Of a stretch of 64,000 bases of DNA, positions 45,207-54,001 are shown one piece after another. Location of the stretch: positions 1 to 64,000 of the forward strand of contig JADCLI010000004.1 in NCBI GenBank assembly GCA_016803235.1, written 5' to 3'. This DNA is from Pimelobacter simplex. GTDB taxonomy: Bacteria > Actinomycetota > Actinomycetes > Propionibacteriales > Nocardioidaceae. The notes beneath the pieces are model-generated. The model ran no database searches and was not told the origin of the DNA. It saw only the letters and a program-made list of their open reading frames with translations. The position numbers and the translations under genes are program-made. Each line of letters starts with the position of its first letter. Position 1 is the first letter of the stretch.

Positions 45207-46513
45207 CAGATCGCTCGCTTCAGGTGGTCGGGGACGCCGAAGGTCTGCACGGCGATCCGCTTCTCGATCGGGTACACCTCGCGGCCGAGCATGGCGGCGA
45301 CGATGACCGAGTTGCGGTACGGGCCCATGCCGAGGTCCGGGGCCAACAGGGAGTGGGTGTGCTCCTCGGCGTTCTGCACGAAGACCTCGCCACCGTGCAC
45401 GTCGACCGAGTAGTCGCCGGCGACGTCGTAGCGGCCACGGGCGTCGTACCGGATCCGGTCACGGATCCCCTCGAGGAAGGCCGGCTGCGTGGGGGCGTAG
45501 CCCGTGGCGAGCACGAGTCCGCCCGTCTGCAGGGAGAACGGCTCGCCGGTCTCGAGGTGGAGCAGGTCCAGCTCGCTGCCCCCGGCCGGTGTGGGGCGCG
45601 CGGCGCGGACCTCGGTGTGGGTGAGCAACGTCGTGCGCGGGCCGACGCCGGTGACCCGCTGCTGGTAGTGCAGGTCGAAGATCGCGTCGATGAGGTCGCC
45701 GCTGATCCCCTTGAACAGGTGGCGCTGCTCGCGGGCCAGCCGGTCGCGGGTGTCGATGGGGAGCGCGCGGTGGTACTCGCCGTACTCGGGCGAGGTCATC
45801 TCGAGCGTGAGCTTGGTGTACTCCATCGGGAAGAACCGCGGGCTGCGGGTGAGCCAGACCAGCTCGTAGCCGTGGTCGGGCGCCTCGGCGAGCAGGTCGT
45901 GGTAGATCTCCGCCGCGCTCTGGCCGCTGCCGACGACGGTGATCCGGTCCTGCTGCTGAAGCTCGGCCTTGCGGGCGAGGTAGTCGGCGGAGTGGGTCGC
46001 CCGGCCCTCGTCGAGGAGCGGGCGCAGCGGCTCGGGGACCCGCGGCGAGGTGCCGATGCCGATCACCAGGCGGCGGGTGCGGTGCTGCTCCCCGGTGCTG
46101 GTGCGGACCAGGTACGCCGTCCCGTCGTGCTCGACGCCGGTGACCCGCTGGCCCCACCGCACCGAGGGCAGGCGCTCGGCGGCCCAGCGGCAGTAGTCGT
46201 CGTACTCCTTGCGGAGCGGGTAGAAGCTCTCGCGGATGTAGAACGGGTAGAGGTGGCCGGCCTGCTTGAGGTAGCTGAGGAAGGACCAGCGCGAGGTCGG
46301 GTCGGCCATGGTGACCAGGTCGGCCAGGAAGGGCACCTGGAGGGTCGCGTCGTCGAGCAGCATCCCGGGGTGCCAGTCGAAACGGTCGCGGGCCTCCAAG
46401 AACACACCGGAGATGCCGTCGTGGTCGTCCAGACGGCTGAGTGGGTCGGTGAGGCAGGCCAGGCCGAGGTTGAACGGGCCCAGCCCGATGCCGACGAAGT
46501 CGTGGGTGATCAC
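45206..46513 (-). CDS. desB: Lysine/cadaverine N-hydroxylase (DesB-like siderophore monooxygenase)
   Basis: 435 residues from GTG 46513, overlapping the desA stop by 4 nt. FAD motif: VGIGLGPFNLGLACLTDP; NADPH motif: ITVVGSGQSAAEIYHDL; C-terminal ATGY motif: LVLATGYAPTQPAFL. These define the IucD/DesB class of N-hydroxylating flavoprotein monooxygenases. With the DesA decarboxylase its substrate is probably cadaverine, though ornithine or putrescine routes cannot be excluded. Confidence 0.93.
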   Translation of the reverse strand: MITHDFVGIGLGPFNLGLACLTDPLSRLDDHDGISGVFLEARDRFDWHPGMLLDDATLQVPFLADLVTMADPTSRWSFLSYLKQAGHLYPFYIRESFYPLRKEYDDYCRWAAERLPSVRWGQRVTGVEHDGTAYLVRTSTGEQHRTRRLVIGIGTSPRVPEPLRPLLDEGRATHSADYLARKAELQQQDRITVVGSGQSAAEIYHDLLAEAPDHGYELVWLTRSPRFFPMEYTKLTLEMTSPEYGEYHRALPIDTRDRLAREQRHLFKGISGDLIDAIFDLHYQQRVTGVGPRTTLLTHTEVRAARPTPAGGSELDLLHLETGEPFSLQTGGLVLATGYAPTQPAFLEGIRDRIRYDARGRYDVAGDYSVDVHGGEVFVQNAEEHTHSLLAPDLGMGPYRNSVIVAAMLGREVYPIEKRIAVQTFGVPDHLKRAI

Positions 46514-47970
46514 CGGGCCGCCTCCAGCGCGGGCCGGCGGTGCTCGGCCGCGAGGCGCGCACCGGTCGTCCGGACGAGGTCGAGGACTCCCGTGATGTCC
46601 TCGAGCGTCGCCATCGGGTTGAGCAGGGTGAGCTTGAGGTGCTGCACGCCGTCGACCTTGGTCGCCGCGACCATCGCCCGCCCGGAGGCGTACAGCGCCT
46701 CGCGGATCGCGTTGTTGAGAGCAGCGCTCTCCTTCTCCGCGAGCGGCGGCCCGGGCGGGACGTAGCGGAAGACGAGGGTGCTCAGCTCGGGTGCGGCGGC
46801 GAAGTCCAGCTCGGCCTGCTCGCGCTGGGCGTCGTGGACCGCGCACGCGAGGTCGATGACCGCGTCGACGTACTGGCCGACGAGGTCGGGCCCCATCGTC
46901 CGCAGCGTGACCCACAGCTTGAGCGCGTCGAAGCGGCGCGTGGTCTGCAGGCTCTTGTCGACCTGGTTGGGGTTCGTGGCCTCGCGCGGGTTGAGGTAGT
47001 CGGCGTGCCAGGTCGCCGGGCGCAGCGTCGCGCGGTCGCGGACCACGATCGCGCTCGACGACACCGGCTGGAAGAAGGTCTTGTGGAAGTCGATCGTCAC
47101 GGAGTCGGCGCGCTCGATGCCACGCAGGCGGTCGCGGCGGGTCGGCGAGACCAGGAGCCCGCCGCCGTAGGCCGCGTCGACGTGGAACCAGGCGTCGTAG
47201 GCGACCGCGAGGTCGGCGACCTGCTCGAGCGGGTCGATCGCGCCGAAGTCCGTGGTGCCCGCGGTCGCGACGATCGCCATCGGCCGCAGCCCGAGATCGG
47301 TGCACGCGGCGAGCGAGCGCTCCAGCGCGGCCGGGTCCATCCGGTGCCGCTCGTCGGTCGGCACGCTGACCACCGACTCGTCGCCGAGCCCCAGCAGGCG
47401 CGCGGACTTCTGGACCGAGAAGTGGCTCTCGGCGGAGGCCAGGATCCGCAGCCGCTCCGCTGGGACCCGCTCGTGGCGGCCGCGGGCGAGCAGCAGGCCC
47501 TGCAGGTTGGACTGGCTGCCGCCGCTGGTGAACACACCGTCGGCGTCCTCCCCGAACCCGATCCGCTGGGCGGTCCAGTCGATGAGACGGCGCTCGATGA
47601 AGGTGCCGCCGACGCTCTGGTCGAAGGTGTCGAGCGAGCTGTTGACCGACGCGACGAACAACTCAGCGAGCAGCGCCGGGACGACGACCGGGCAGTTGAG
47701 GTGGGCGGCGTACGACGGCTCGTGGAACCAGACCGCGTCGTCGAGCCACAGCTGCGACATCTCCGCGAGCACCTGGCCCGCGTCGTCGAGCGGCGAGTCG
47801 AGGTCGACGGCCGCGACCCGCTGCTGCGCCGCTGCCGGCGTCAGTCCCGTCGCGGGTCCCGCCACGCCCTTGAGCTGGCGCAGCAGGTGGTCGAGGCCCT
47901 CGCCGAGCGTGGCGGCGTAGTGGTCGGCGTGGGCAGGGTGGAACACGTGGTGAAGCGGGAGCTGGGGCAC
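46510..47970 (-). CDS. desA: PLP-dependent lysine decarboxylase (DesA-like)
   Basis: 486 residues from GTG 47970, chosen because GAAGAGGAG lies 8 nt upstream; GTG 47979 would overlap this RBS. Group II decarboxylase features: GVFTSGGSQSNLQGLLLAR, the PLP-ring His in ILASAESHFSVQKSARLLG, the Asp in WFHVDAAYGGGLLVS and the Schiff-base Lys in VTIDFHKTFFQPV. It is the first gene of the siderophore operon and directly follows an iron box. It would supply cadaverine for a desferrioxamine-type product. Confidence 0.92.
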   Translation of the reverse strand: MPQLPLHHVFHPAHADHYAATLGEGLDHLLRQLKGVAGPATGLTPAAAQQRVAAVDLDSPLDDAGQVLAEMSQLWLDDAVWFHEPSYAAHLNCPVVVPALLAELFVASVNSSLDTFDQSVGGTFIERRLIDWTAQRIGFGEDADGVFTSGGSQSNLQGLLLARGRHERVPAERLRILASAESHFSVQKSARLLGLGDESVVSVPTDERHRMDPAALERSLAACTDLGLRPMAIVATAGTTDFGAIDPLEQVADLAVAYDAWFHVDAAYGGGLLVSPTRRDRLRGIERADSVTIDFHKTFFQPVSSSAIVVRDRATLRPATWHADYLNPREATNPNQVDKSLQTTRRFDALKLWVTLRTMGPDLVGQYVDAVIDLACAVHDAQREQAELDFAAAPELSTLVFRYVPPGPPLAEKESAALNNAIREALYASGRAMVAATKVDGVQHLKLTLLNPMATLEDITGVLDLVRTTGARLAAEHRRPALEAAR

Positions 47971-47992
47971 AGCAAGCACTCCTCTTCCGAGA

Positions 47993-48011
47993 TCAGGTAA
48001 GCCTTACCTAA
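47993..48011. promoter_or_regulatory. IdeR/DmdR iron box
   Basis: TCAGGTAAGCCTTACCTAA fits the DtxR/IdeR/DmdR consensus TTAGGTTAGGCTAACCTAA, with perfect arms AGGTAAG/CTTACCT around a central C. It ends 22 bp before the desA start, so Fe2+-loaded repressor would block transcription of the whole siderophore operon. Confidence 0.88.
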
Positions 48012-48031
48012 GCAGATCGGACGAGGAGGGT

Positions 48032-48052
48032 GCCACCCCCGTCTCGGGTGGC
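48032..48052. terminator. 7-bp stem hairpin downstream of the VOC gene
   Basis: GCCACCC (48032-48038) pairs with GGGTGGC (48046-48052). It lies between the VOC gene (minus strand, stop at 48072) and the desA iron box, and may limit read-through into the iron-controlled operon. Confidence 0.4.
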
Positions 48053-48071
48053 GCGCGTCACGTGGCAGCGG

Positions 48072-48599
48072 CTACGGCGTGCGGCCCATCAGCTCCACCA
48101 TCAGGGCGAGGTCGGCCCGCGGGCCGCCGGGCGTGTCCGCGCCGTACGTCGCGATCTCGGCGTCGAGGTCCAGCGGGCGGGTCGGCGCGACGCCCGGGAC
48201 CAGCTCCTCGCGCAGCCGGTCGTCGGGGACCAGCCAGGTCACCTCGAACTCGATGCCGTCGGGGTCGCGGGCGTACAGAGCCTTGGTGCTGGCGTGGTTG
48301 GCCATGCCGGTCAGTGCACCGGCAGCGGCGAGGCGGTCGCGGGCGGCGACCATGTCGGCGAGGGTCTCGACCTCCCAGGCGAGGTGGTAAAGCCCGACGG
48401 CGCCGTCGCCGGCGCGCGGGGTGCGCGCCTGGAACAGGCCCAGGTCGTGGTCGTTGGCGGAGCTCCTCCCGCGCAGGAAGGCACCCCCGGGGAAGTCGAA
48501 CGGCAGCTTCTCGAAGCCGAGGACCTCGCAGTAGAACTCGACGCTGCGCTCGACGTCGGACACGAACAGGACGGCGTGGTTGAGGCTTCGGATCGACAA
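48072..48599 (-). CDS. VOC-family (glyoxalase/extradiol dioxygenase-like) protein
   Basis: 175 residues from TTG 48599, with GGGAG 5 nt upstream. Two beta-alpha-beta-beta-beta modules: LNHAVLFVSDVERSVEFYCEVLGFEKL and YHLAWEVETLADMVAARDRLAAAG ... ALYARDPDGIEFEV. Metal ligands are likely His8 in LNHAVLF, His in YHLAW and Glu in GIEFEV, as in CatE-like dioxygenases. The substrate is unknown. Confidence 0.85.
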   Translation of the reverse strand: MSIRSLNHAVLFVSDVERSVEFYCEVLGFEKLPFDFPGGAFLRGRSSANDHDLGLFQARTPRAGDGAVGLYHLAWEVETLADMVAARDRLAAAGALTGMANHASTKALYARDPDGIEFEVTWLVPDDRLREELVPGVAPTRPLDLDAEIATYGADTPGGPRADLALMVELMGRTP

Positions 48600-48873
48600 T
48601 GCGGCTCCCGGGGAAGGGACTGATCGCCCGGTGCGATCGACTCGTGACGACGCTACCGACGCACCTGCGCTCGGGCCGTCGGTCTCTCACCCAACGGAAC
48701 GCGGGTGCAGCCCCCGGCGCCGACCGCTCGTCGCGTCGTACCGACCGCTCGTCGAGAAGGCGGACCCACTCGGCGCGCAGCCGAACCGGACCCCTCCCGG
48801 CCCGCGCACCCCCGCTCCTAGCGTCGGAGGAAGCCCGTGACCCCCGTCACACCACATCCCGAGGAGGCCCGTC

Positions 48874-49251
48874 GTGACGTCCGACATCTCGCCCCATGAC
48901 ATGGCAGCGCGCCATGATCCCGTGTACGACGAGCTCCACGCCTCGCCGGAGTTCGCCGAGCTGAAGCGCCGCTACCGGGGCTTCGCCTTCCCCGCGACCG
49001 CGGCCTTCCTCGTCTGGTACCTCACCTACGTCGTGCTCTCGATGTGGGCGACCGACTTCATGAGCACCAAGGTCGTCGGCAACATCAACGTCGCCCTGGT
49101 CCTCGGCCTGCTGCAGTTCGCCACCACCTTCCTCCTCGCCTGGCTCTACAGCGGGTACTCGACCAAGAAGCTCGACCCGCTCGCCCGCGAGCTCGACGAC
49201 CGCTTCGTCTCCCTCGCCGGCAAGGCGTCCCACGGCAGGAGCGAGCACTGA
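48874..49251 (+). CDS. DUF485 membrane protein (YjcH-like)
   Basis: 125 residues from GTG 48874, with GAGGAGG 7 nt upstream. DUF485 features: PEFAELKRRYRGFAFPATAAFLVWYLTYVVLSMWATDFM, two helices and a charged tail. In many bacteria it is co-encoded with the acetate symporter ActP, and here its stop overlaps the symporter start (TGATG). The 274-bp gap before it (48600-48873) contains a repeated ACCGACCGCTCGTCG and a TAGCGT -10-like box but no gene. Confidence 0.9.
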   Translation: MTSDISPHDMAARHDPVYDELHASPEFAELKRRYRGFAFPATAAFLVWYLTYVVLSMWATDFMSTKVVGNINVALVLGLLQFATTFLLAWLYSGYSTKKLDPLARELDDRFVSLAGKASHGRSEH

Positions 49252-50891
49252 TGGACCACCAGGTACTGACCGCCGCCCTCTTCCTCGCGGTCGTCGCGCT
49301 GACCCTCTTCATCACGATCCGCGCCAGCCGCCAGACCAGCGGCGCCGCGGACTTCTACGCCGGCGGCCGCTCGTTCTCGGGCTTCCAGAACGGCCTGGCC
49401 ATCGGCGGCGACTACATGTCCGCCGCGTCCTTCCTCGGCATCTCCGGCGCCATCGCGCTGGCCGGGTACGACGGCTTCCTCTACTCGATCGGCTTCCTCG
49501 TCGCCTGGCTGGTGGCGCTTCTGCTGGTCGCGGAGATGCTGCGCAACTCCGGCCGCTACACGATGGCCGACCAGCTGGCGTACCGCATGAAGCAGCGCCC
49601 GGTCCGCACGGCCGCCGCGACCTCGACCGTGGTGGTGTCGATCTTCTACCTGCTCGCCCAGATGGTCGGCGCCGGCAGCCTGGTCGTGCTGCTCCTCGGC
49701 ATCGACAAGGAGAACACCCTCGCGGTCAGCGCGGTCATCGCCGGCGTCGGCGCGCTGATGATCGTCTACGTCACGGTCGGCGGCATGAAGGGCACCACCT
49801 GGGTGCAGATCGTCAAGGCGGTCCTGCTCATGGTCGGCTCCGCGCTGATCGTGGTCCTGGTGCTGGCGAAGTTCGACTTCAACCTCTCCGAGCTGCTCGG
49901 CGCGGCCGCCAACAACTCGGGCAAGGAGGGCTTCCTCGAGCCCGGCCTGAAGTACGGCATCGACCTGACCCACAAGCTCGACTTCCTCAGCCTGGGCCTG
50001 GCCCTGGTCCTCGGCACCGCCGGCCTGCCGCACATCCTGGTCCGCTTCTACACCGTGCCGACCTCGCGTGACGCGCGGAAGTCGGTGCTCTGGGCGATCG
50101 GCCTGATCGGCGTCTTCTACCTGTTCACCCTGGTCCTCGGCTTCGGTGCCGCGGCCCTGCTCAACACCGGAGTCGGCAGCGACGTGGCCTCCAGCGAGGG
50201 CAACCTGGCCTCGCCCCTCCTCGCCGAGGCGGTCGGCGGCGGTGCCGGGTCGACCGGCGGCGCGATCCTGCTCGCCCTGATCTCCGCCGTCGCCTTCGCG
50301 ACGATCCTCGCGGTGGTCGCGGGCCTCACCCTCACCTCGTCCACCTCGGTGGCGCACGACATCTACAACTCGGTCATCCGCAAGGGCCAGGCCACCGAGG
50401 CGGAGGAGATCCGGGTGACCCGGTACGCCGCCGCCGGGCTCGGCATCGTCGCGATCCTGCTGGCCATCCCGGCCCGCAACCTCAACATCGCGTTCCTCGT
50501 GGCACTCGCCTTCGCGGTGGCGGCATCGGCCAACCTCCCGTCGATCGTCTACAACATGTTCTGGAAGCGCTTCAACACCCGCGGCGCCACCTGGAGCATC
50601 TACGGCGGCCTGATCTCCGCGATCACGCTGGTGTTCTTCTCGCCGGTCGTCTCCGGCAAGACGGCCGTCACGCCGGACGGCGAGACGATCAGCAAGGCGC
50701 TGTTCCCGCTGGGCGTCGACTTCCACTGGTTCCCCCTCGAGAACCCGGGCCTGCTGTCGATCCCGCTCGGCTTCTTCTTCGGCTGGCTCGGCACGGTCAC
50801 CTCGAAGGAGCCGGCGGCGGAGGAGCGGTTCACCGAGCTCGAGGTGCGCGCCCTCACCGGCGCGGGCGCCGAGCAGGCCGTCCAGCACTGA
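49251..50891 (+). CDS. actP: Cation/acetate symporter (ActP/MctC-like)
   Basis: 546 residues from ATG 49251, with 13-14 helices. SSS signatures: GGRSFSGFQNGLAIGGDYMSAASFLGISGAIAL, LGTAGLPHILVRFYTVPTSRDARKSV, VAFATILAVVAGLTLTSSTSVAHDIY. Closest by motif to ActP and corynebacterial MctC, which import acetate, propionate and pyruvate. Followed by a strong terminator and then acs, giving an acetate uptake and activation module. Confidence 0.93.
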   Translation: MDHQVLTAALFLAVVALTLFITIRASRQTSGAADFYAGGRSFSGFQNGLAIGGDYMSAASFLGISGAIALAGYDGFLYSIGFLVAWLVALLLVAEMLRNSGRYTMADQLAYRMKQRPVRTAAATSTVVVSIFYLLAQMVGAGSLVVLLLGIDKENTLAVSAVIAGVGALMIVYVTVGGMKGTTWVQIVKAVLLMVGSALIVVLVLAKFDFNLSELLGAAANNSGKEGFLEPGLKYGIDLTHKLDFLSLGLALVLGTAGLPHILVRFYTVPTSRDARKSVLWAIGLIGVFYLFTLVLGFGAAALLNTGVGSDVASSEGNLASPLLAEAVGGGAGSTGGAILLALISAVAFATILAVVAGLTLTSSTSVAHDIYNSVIRKGQATEAEEIRVTRYAAAGLGIVAILLAIPARNLNIAFLVALAFAVAASANLPSIVYNMFWKRFNTRGATWSIYGGLISAITLVFFSPVVSGKTAVTPDGETISKALFPLGVDFHWFPLENPGLLSIPLGFFFGWLGTVTSKEPAAEERFTELEVRALTGAGAEQAVQH

Positions 50892-50921
50892 CCCGGCACC
50901 GACGACGCAACCACCGGACCT

Positions 50922-50956
50922 GGAGGCCGGGGCGGATCGAAGCCGTCCCGGCCTCC
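50922..50956. terminator. 14-bp stem terminator after actP
   Basis: 50922-50935 pairs with 50943-50956 with a single G-T wobble and a 7-nt loop. It separates the symporter gene from acs and indicates that acs has its own promoter. Confidence 0.75.
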
Positions 50957-51047
50957 GGCACGAGCAACCCCGCTGCAACCCCTGGTGACCACACTTCTCG
51001 TGGGTCCTAATGTGACCTGTGGCACCCGACTCGATCAGGAGACAACC

Positions 51048-53057
51048 GTGAGCGACCAGACCGCCCCTTCTTCGACGGACCAGACCCTGGCCAACCTGCT
51101 GAAGGAGGACCGGCGCTTCGAGCCGCCGGCCGAGCTGGCGGCGAACGCCAACGTGACGGCCGACGCGTACGCCGCCGCCAGGGCCGACCGCGAGGGCTTC
51201 TGGGCCGAGCAGGCCGAGCGGCTGTCGTGGGACACCAAGTGGGACCGGGTCCTCGACTGGGACAACCCGCCGTTCGCGAAGTGGTACGTCGGAGGCAGGC
51301 TGAACGCGGCGTACAACTGCGTCGACCGGCACGTCGAGGCCGGCCGCGGCGACAAGGTCGCCATCCACTGGGTCGGCGAGCCCGAGGGCGACACCCGCGA
51401 CCTCACCTACGCGCAGCTCAAGGACGAGGTGTCGAAGGCGGCCAACGCGCTGACCGACCTCGGTGTCGGCAAGGGCGACCGGGTCGCGATCTATCTGCCG
51501 ATGATCCCCGAGGCCGTCGTCACGATGCTGGCCTGCGCCCGGATCGGTGCTCCGCACACGGTGGTGTTCGGCGGCTTCTCCGCCGACGCGCTCGCCTCCC
51601 GCCTCGACGACTGCCAGGCCAAGGTCGTCGTCACCGCCGACGGCGGCTACCGCCGGGGCACGGCCTCCGCGCTCAAGCCGGCGGTCGACGAGGCCCGCAC
51701 CAAGACCGACGTGGTCGAGAAGGTGCTCGTGGTCCGTCGCACCGGGCAGGACCTCGGCGAGGGCACCTGGGACGACGCGGTCGACGTGTGGTGGCACGAC
51801 GTCGTCGACAGCGCCTCGGCCGAGCACACCCCCGAGGCGTTCGACTCCGAGCACCCGCTCTACGTCATGTACACCTCCGGCACGACCGGCAAGCCGAAGG
51901 GCATCCTGCACACCACGGGCGGCTACCTCACGGGCGCGGCGTACACCCATCACGCCGTGTTCGACCTCAAGCCCGACACCGACGTCTACTGGTGCACCGC
52001 CGACATCGGCTGGGTGACCGGCCACTCCTACATCGTCTACGGGCCCCTCGCCAACGGCGTCACGCAGGTGCTCTACGAGGGCACGCCCGACGCGCCCGAG
52101 CCCGGACGCTGGTGGAAGATCATCCAGGACTACAAGGTCACCCTCTTCTACACCGCGCCCACCGCGATCCGGTCGTTCATGAAGCAGGGCCACGAGATCC
52201 CCGACCGGTACGACATGTCGTCGCTGCGGATCCTCGGCTCGGTCGGCGAGCCGATCAACCCCGAGGCCTACGTCTGGTACCGCCACGTCATCGGCGGCGA
52301 CCGCACCCCGGTGGTCGACACGTGGTGGCAGACCGAGACCGGTGCCGTGATGATCTCCCCGCTGCCCGGCGTCACCGCCGGCAAGCCGGGCTCGGCGATG
52401 ACCGCGATCCCCGGCATCGAGGCCGACGTCGTCGACGACGAGGGGCGGCCCGTCCCCAACGGATCTGGCGGCTACCTCGTCGTCACCTCCCCCTGGCCCT
52501 CGATGCTGCGCACCATCTGGGGCGATGACGACCGGTACGTCGACACCTACTGGTCGCGCTTCAAGAAGGAGGGCTACTACTTCGCCGGCGACGGTGCGAA
52601 GAAGGACGACGACGGCGACATCTGGGTTCTCGGCCGCGTCGACGACGTCATGAACGTGTCGGGCCACCGCCTCTCGACCACCGAGATCGAGTCCGCGCTC
52701 GTGTCGCACCCCAAGGTCGCCGAGGCCGCCGTGGTGGGCGCGACCGACCCCGACACCGGCCAGGCCGTGGTCGCCTACGTGATCTTGCGCAACGAGTACG
52801 AGGAGTCGGCGGCTCAGGACAACGCAGGCATCGTCAAGGAGCTCTCCGAGCACGTCCGCAAGGAGATCGGGCCGATCGCCAAGCCGCGCCAGATCATGAT
52901 CGTCCCCGAGCTGCCGAAGACCCGCTCGGGCAAGATCATGCGCCGCCTGCTGCGCGACGTCGCGGAGGGCCGCTCCGTCGGCGACACCCAGACCCTCGCC
53001 GACGCCTCGATCATGGACCTGATCTCGGCCGGCCAGGCGACCTCCACGGAGGACTGA
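51048..53057 (+). CDS. acs: Acetate-CoA ligase (acetyl-CoA synthetase)
   Basis: 669 residues from GTG 51048, with CAGGAGA upstream. AMP-binding core: YVMYTSGTTGKPKGILHTTGGY, DTWWQTETGAVMISPL, RVDDVMNVSGHRLSTTEIE, and the C-terminal PKTRSGKIMRR whose Lys is the acetylation-controlled catalytic residue. The N-terminal YNCVDRHVEAGRGDKVAIHWVGEPEGD is Acs-specific. It converts acetate, ATP and CoA to acetyl-CoA, working with the adjacent symporter. Confidence 0.97.
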   Translation: MSDQTAPSSTDQTLANLLKEDRRFEPPAELAANANVTADAYAAARADREGFWAEQAERLSWDTKWDRVLDWDNPPFAKWYVGGRLNAAYNCVDRHVEAGRGDKVAIHWVGEPEGDTRDLTYAQLKDEVSKAANALTDLGVGKGDRVAIYLPMIPEAVVTMLACARIGAPHTVVFGGFSADALASRLDDCQAKVVVTADGGYRRGTASALKPAVDEARTKTDVVEKVLVVRRTGQDLGEGTWDDAVDVWWHDVVDSASAEHTPEAFDSEHPLYVMYTSGTTGKPKGILHTTGGYLTGAAYTHHAVFDLKPDTDVYWCTADIGWVTGHSYIVYGPLANGVTQVLYEGTPDAPEPGRWWKIIQDYKVTLFYTAPTAIRSFMKQGHEIPDRYDMSSLRILGSVGEPINPEAYVWYRHVIGGDRTPVVDTWWQTETGAVMISPLPGVTAGKPGSAMTAIPGIEADVVDDEGRPVPNGSGGYLVVTSPWPSMLRTIWGDDDRYVDTYWSRFKKEGYYFAGDGAKKDDDGDIWVLGRVDDVMNVSGHRLSTTEIESALVSHPKVAEAAVVGATDPDTGQAVVAYVILRNEYEESAAQDNAGIVKELSEHVRKEIGPIAKPRQIMIVPELPKTRSGKIMRRLLRDVAEGRSVGDTQTLADASIMDLISAGQATSTED

Positions 53058-53073
53058 GCCGACTGTTGGGCTA

Positions 53074-53117
53074 ACGTCATTCGTTCCGTGGGCGATCGCC
53101 CACGGAACGAATGACGT
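53074..53117. terminator. 44-bp perfect palindrome after acs
   Basis: Bases 53074-53095 are exactly complementary to 53096-53117 with no spacer (centre GGCGATCGCC). As RNA it is a very stable hairpin suited to terminate acs. It ends 18 bp before the start of the PPOX gene, so it could also act as an operator for that gene. Confidence 0.8.
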
Positions 53118-53134
53118 CGTGCAGAGGAGTGCCC

Positions 53135-53554
53135 GTGCCCGTCTGGCAGCCCGTCGTGTGGACCGCGCTCCCGGCGACCCTGACCGAGTTCTGGACCGAG
53201 CGGCACCTGTGCACGCTGAGCACCCTCGACCGCGACGGGGCACCGCACGCCGTCGCGGTGGGGGCGGTGCTCGACCCGGAGCGGGAGTGCGCCTGGGTGA
53301 TCACCGACGGCGGCTCGCAGAAGGCCGCCAACCTGCGCCGCGACGGCCGGCTCGCGGTCAGCCAGGTCGACGGCGCCCGGTGGTCGACGATCGTCGGCAC
53401 CGCCGAGGTGCTGACCGACTCCGCGTCGGTCGAGCGGGCCTGCGAGCGCTACGCCGCCCGCTACCGCACCCCGCGCCCCAACCCGGGGCGCGTGGCGCTG
53501 CGGATCAGCGTGACCCGGTTCCTGGGCTCGTCGCAGGTGCTCCCGCAGGGCTGA
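53135..53554 (+). CDS. PPOX-class (FMN/F420-binding split-barrel) protein
   Basis: 139 residues from GTG 53135, with GAGGAG 6 nt upstream. Split beta-barrel fold: FWTERHLCTLSTLDRDGAPHAVAVGAVLDPE, VITDGGSQKAANLRRDGRLAVSQVDGARWSTIVGTAEVLTD. The KAANLRRDGR segment is the usual cofactor-phosphate region of pyridoxamine-5'-phosphate-oxidase-like, F420-dependent actinobacterial families. The substrate is unknown. Confidence 0.85.
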   Translation: MPVWQPVVWTALPATLTEFWTERHLCTLSTLDRDGAPHAVAVGAVLDPERECAWVITDGGSQKAANLRRDGRLAVSQVDGARWSTIVGTAEVLTDSASVERACERYAARYRTPRPNPGRVALRISVTRFLGSSQVLPQG

Positions 53555-53927
53555 CCTCGCCGGCGCGACGGTCCTGTCGGCGCAGGCGCAGCTCGGCGAG
53601 CACCAGCCCGACCAGGACGCAGAAGGCGTAGACGAGCATCCCGGTCGTCTCCGCGCGCGTGTCCCCCAGCATGATCGGCTCGCCCGCCACGACGGCGATC
53701 GCCACCCCGAGGCCGCCGGCGACGACCGGGAGGGCCAGCCGGGAGACGAGGTCGCGGCGGTGGAGGAGCTGCCAGGCGGCACCGGCCGCCAGCCCGAGGA
53801 CGAGGGACGGCGCCCGCCCGGCGTCACCGTCCCTGCCGATCTGGGCCGCGGCGACCGCGCCGAGGAGCGGGACCATGAAGGCCAGCACCTGGGGTGGTCG
53901 CTGACGGTCGAGTGCGCGGCCTTCCAT
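53505..53927 (-). CDS. Hypothetical four-helix membrane protein
   Basis: 140 residues from ATG 53927, with GGGAGG 8 nt upstream. Four hydrophobic segments (VLAFMVPLLGAVAAAQI; APSLVLGLAAGAAWQLL; LALPVVAGGLGVAIAVVAG; GMLVYAFCVLVGLVLAEL) and a basic tail. No family recognised. Its 3' end overlaps the convergent PPOX gene by 50 bp. Confidence 0.6.
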   Translation of the reverse strand: MEGRALDRQRPPQVLAFMVPLLGAVAAAQIGRDGDAGRAPSLVLGLAAGAAWQLLHRRDLVSRLALPVVAGGLGVAIAVVAGEPIMLGDTRAETTGMLVYAFCVLVGLVLAELRLRRQDRRAGEVSPAGAPATSPGTGSR

Positions 53928-53964
53928 GGCCGCATCCTCCCGCACACCTCGCCCAGCCGCACCC

Positions 53965-53994
53965 TTGACAGGGCCTCGCCACGAGGCGCATTCT
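53965..53994 (+). promoter_or_regulatory. Sigma-A-type promoter, probably leaderless, for the TetR operon
   Basis: TTGACA (53965-53970), 18 nt, CATTCT (53989-53994). Transcription starting 7-8 nt later would begin at or one base before the ATG at 54002, implying a leaderless mRNA, a common arrangement in actinobacteria. No RBS precedes the ATG. Confidence 0.6.
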
Positions 53995-54001
53995 CCTAAT
54001 C

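Noticed and set aside
51011..51026. A CRP site before acs (TGTGACCTGTGGCACC)
   Set aside because: Only the first half-site matches; the second keeps 3 of 5 bases. Too weak beside the exact site upstream of hppA.
49146..53243. A 1365-codon open frame on the minus strand across actP and acs
   Set aside because: It is antisense to two clear genes, has Arg/Gly/Asp-biased composition with no domains, and exists because high-GC codon bias keeps stops out of opposite frames. The same applies to long frames at 131-1795, 4348-6486, 11278-13794 and 28275-31910.
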